From the NCBI GenBank assembly GCA_013002645.1, contig JABDJF010000043.1:1-8843 (forward strand): 8,843 bases of DNA. The letters run 5' to 3'. Within the stretch, counting starts at the first letter, position 1, and each line of letters starts with the position of its first letter. This document shows positions 7,701 through 8,843 of the stretch, piece after piece. This DNA is from Myxococcales bacterium. Its GTDB lineage: Bacteria; Myxococcota_A; Polyangia; Polyangiales; Houyiibacteriaceae. Under the pieces are notes generated by a model. That model ran no database searches. It was given only the letters and a program-made list of their open reading frames with translations, and was not told the DNA's origin. The position numbers were made by a program, and so were the translations under genes.

Positions 7701-7729
7701 TTGACAGGGATACTACGGTGCCGTAAGTT
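7701..7729 (+). promoter_or_regulatory. Possible sigma-70-type promoter for the desaturase gene
   Basis: A perfect -35 hexamer TTGACA (7701-7706) is followed after 17 bases by TAAGTT (7724-7729), which matches only 3 of 6 positions of the -10 consensus. The proposed -10 falls inside the first two operator units, so a bound TetR dimer would block it. The weak -10 makes this tentative. Transcription would start near 7736, leaving a leader of about 75 bases. Confidence 0.35.
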
Positions 7730-7758
7730 ACGCAACAGTAAGTTACTAGATCGTAACT
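7714..7758. promoter_or_regulatory. Triple tandem operator, three 15-bp TAC-N6-GTAA(G/C)T units
   Basis: Three contiguous 15-base units lie at 7714-7728 (TACGGTGCCGTAAGT), 7729-7743 (TACGCAACAGTAAGT) and 7744-7758 (TACTAGATCGTAACT). Each is an inverted repeat, TAC-N6-GTA. The third extends to a perfect 18-base dyad AGTTAC-N6-GTAACT at 7741-7758. The second has one mismatch in the same dyad (7726-7743), and the first has a degraded left arm. The motif GTAAGTTAC recurs at 7723 and 7738, so neighbouring dyads share part of a half-site. The cluster starts 14 bases before the tetR start and ends 52 bases before the desaturase start. It overlaps the probable promoters, as expected for repression by the adjacent TetR protein. 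The repeats are seen directly; the binding protein is inferred. Confidence 0.75.
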
Positions 7759-7795
7759 CATCAATGTTTGTGCGCCCGTCGGCGCCATCCGGCTC

Positions 7796-7802
7796 GAGGA
7801 GA
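7796..7802 (+). promoter_or_regulatory. Ribosome-binding site of the desaturase gene
   Basis: GAGGAGA ends 8 bases before the ATG at 7811 and supports that start over the in-frame ATG further inside the gene. It contrasts with the divergent tetR gene, which has no such site. Confidence 0.75.
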
Positions 7803-7810
7803 AACAGCCC

Positions 7811-8593
7811 ATGTACATTCTGATCTGCGCCGCCGTGTTTCTGACGGCCTATCTGCTCAACACGACCATCATCACGGTCTTCTACCACCGCGGCCTTGCC
7901 CACGGGGCGGTTGCCCTGCGCCCGGGCGCCCGGCGGTTCGCCGCTCGCTACGGGATCTGGCTCACGGGCCTCGACGCCAAGGGTTGGGTATGCATGCATC
8001 GCAAGCACCACCGACATTCCGACTCGCCCGAGGATCCCCATAGCCCGGTGCACTACGGGTTGCTCGGCGTTCTGCTGGGTCAGTTGAGAAGCTATGAGCG
8101 CACTCTGATCGGCCTTGCCCGCGGTCAAAACGAATACACCGACGAGGTCGGCGACCTCGAATTCGAGATCAGCGCTCTCAATCGAAAGGGGCTCTGGTTC
8201 TTGCCCTACCTCTTGCATCTGTCCATCGCGCTCTTGTTCGCTGTGCCGACGGGCATGTGGGCGCTTGGGGCCTGCTACTTCCTGGGCATGATGAGTCATC
8301 CCATCGAGGGTTGGATTGTGAATTCACTCGGACACGCCGTCGGAAGTCGCAACTTCGAGACACCCGACAACTCTCGGAACAATCAGCTGGCCGCATGGTT
8401 GATTCTCGGTGAGGGGTACCAGAACAATCACCACCGCTATCCAGCGTCGGCGAAGTTCTCCTATCAGCCCTGGGAGGTAGACCTTGGTTTTGGAATCGCC
8501 CTGCTCCTCGAGAAGCTGGGCGTGCTAGAGATCCAGCGTGCCCTCCTGCTCCCGTCACCGACCGTCGCGACTGGTGGATTGGTCCATGAGTGA
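7811..8593 (+). CDS. Acyl-CoA/fatty acid desaturase (membrane di-iron)
   Basis: A 260-residue integral-membrane di-iron desaturase that introduces a double bond (probably delta-9 type) into a fatty acyl chain. Histidine boxes are H26-RGLA-H31 (HX4H), H63-RK-H66-H67 (HX2HH) and NSLGH (171-175). The third box reads GEGYQNNHHRYP (200-211), where the usual first histidine of HX2HH is Gln204. Hydrophobic helices are seen at about 2-23, 130-146 and 147-163, with a moderately hydrophobic stretch at 78-90 and a short one near 226-233. The protein is compact compared with many stearoyl-CoA desaturases and has no cytochrome b5 extension. The start is supported by GAGGAGA 8 bases upstream. It is divergent from tetR and directly follows the operator cluster, so it is likely TetR-controlled. 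Its 3' end overlaps the next gene by 8 bases. The product would supply unsaturated acyl-CoA for membrane lipids or for the nearby WS/DGAT. Confidence 0.9.
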   Translation: MYILICAAVFLTAYLLNTTIITVFYHRGLAHGAVALRPGARRFAARYGIWLTGLDAKGWVCMHRKHHRHSDSPEDPHSPVHYGLLGVLLGQLRSYERTLIGLARGQNEYTDEVGDLEFEISALNRKGLWFLPYLLHLSIALLFAVPTGMWALGACYFLGMMSHPIEGWIVNSLGHAVGSRNFETPDNSRNNQLAAWLILGEGYQNNHHRYPASAKFSYQPWEVDLGFGIALLLEKLGVLEIQRALLLPSPTVATGGLVHE

Positions 8594-8843
8594 GCAATCT
8601 CGCGAAATGCGCGTCGTCGACCGCTATGTCGATCACGGCGCGCCTCTTTCCTTCCGGAACCTCTGCGCTCGTGTGCTGCGCGAGGAGCATGACTACCTGA
8701 TTCTCGACCTCGACAAGACGACGCATTTGGGCCGCAACCTCGGGGAGCTTCTCGCATGGGAGCTCTGCGCCCATGAAGGTTACGGCAGGTCTACGAAGGG
8801 GCTCCCGGCGCGCCGCTGGTTTGGTGGCCGCCTGGTTCTCGAT
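8586..8843 (+). CDS. HAD-superfamily hydrolase, N-terminal 86 residues (runs off window)
   Basis: An open frame begins at ATG 8586, inside the desaturase stop region (8-base overlap), and continues without a stop to the window end, giving 86 residues. Residues 38-45 read LILDLDKT, a hydrophobic strand followed by the HAD motif I DxDxT (Asp41 nucleophile, Asp43 acid/base, Thr45), so the protein is probably a phosphatase or phosphotransferase of this superfamily. A GGTGG ribosome-binding site lies at 8573-8577, 8 bases before the ATG; a second in-frame ATG at 8607 is an alternative start. The tight overlap implies co-transcription and coupling with the desaturase, which suggests a lipid-related phosphomonoester as substrate, but the cap domain and motifs II-IV lie outside the window, so the specific family cannot be named. 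Confidence 0.7.
   Translation, partial: MSEQSREMRVVDRYVDHGAPLSFRNLCARVLREEHDYLILDLDKTTHLGRNLGELLAWELCAHEGYGRSTKGLPARRWFGGRLVLD

Noticed and set aside
7490..8299. 269-residue minus-strand frame across the tetR-desaturase region
   Set aside because: It crosses the divergent promoter and overlaps both well-supported genes out of frame; its composition is typical of shadow frames.

Overview
This is a high-GC bacterial window, densely packed with genes in operons that have short gaps or ATGA-type overlaps. It looks like a Gram-negative chromosome because it encodes a predicted outer-membrane beta-barrel and a LolA-like periplasmic protein. The combination of an RND/MMPL exporter, a wax ester synthase/DGAT, an acyl-CoA desaturase and TetR control fits a deltaproteobacterium/myxobacterium-like or other lipid-accumulating proteobacterium. 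That taxonomic guess is low confidence. No rRNA, tRNA, CRISPR, insertion sequence or phage gene was seen.

Left operon, plus strand, 1-4361. It begins inside an RND-superfamily (MMPL-type) exporter whose N-terminal half lies upstream of the window. The exporter is followed, with a 4-base overlap, by a secreted LolA-like protein of the outer-membrane lipoprotein-sorting type. After 35 bases comes a signal-peptide-bearing beta-barrel with a strikingly acidic N-terminal linker, and after 25 bases a 66-residue DUF2892-type small membrane protein. Inner-membrane pump, periplasmic carrier and outer-membrane barrel together suggest a trans-envelope route for a lipid or other hydrophobic cargo. The cargo is not shown by the sequence.

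Right locus, 4396-8843. A minus-strand operon reads TetR regulator (7700-7077), alpha/beta hydrolase (7067-5826), WS/DGAT acyltransferase (5829-4396), the last two overlapping by ATGA. It converges on the left operon with only 34 bases between stops. Divergent from tetR is a plus-strand acyl-CoA desaturase (7811-8593), overlapped by the start of a HAD-superfamily hydrolase (8586 to beyond the window end).

The 110-base divergent region carries the most notable non-coding signal: three exact tandem 15-bp units of the form TAC-N6-GTAA(G/C)T at 7714-7758. They read as three adjoining inverted-repeat operators, most simply for the TetR protein. Together these elements suggest a compact, locally regulated lipid module (desaturate an acyl chain, release or hydrolyse an ester, esterify into wax ester or triacylglycerol) in which one TetR may control both directions, much as DesT-type regulators control desaturases in pseudomonads.
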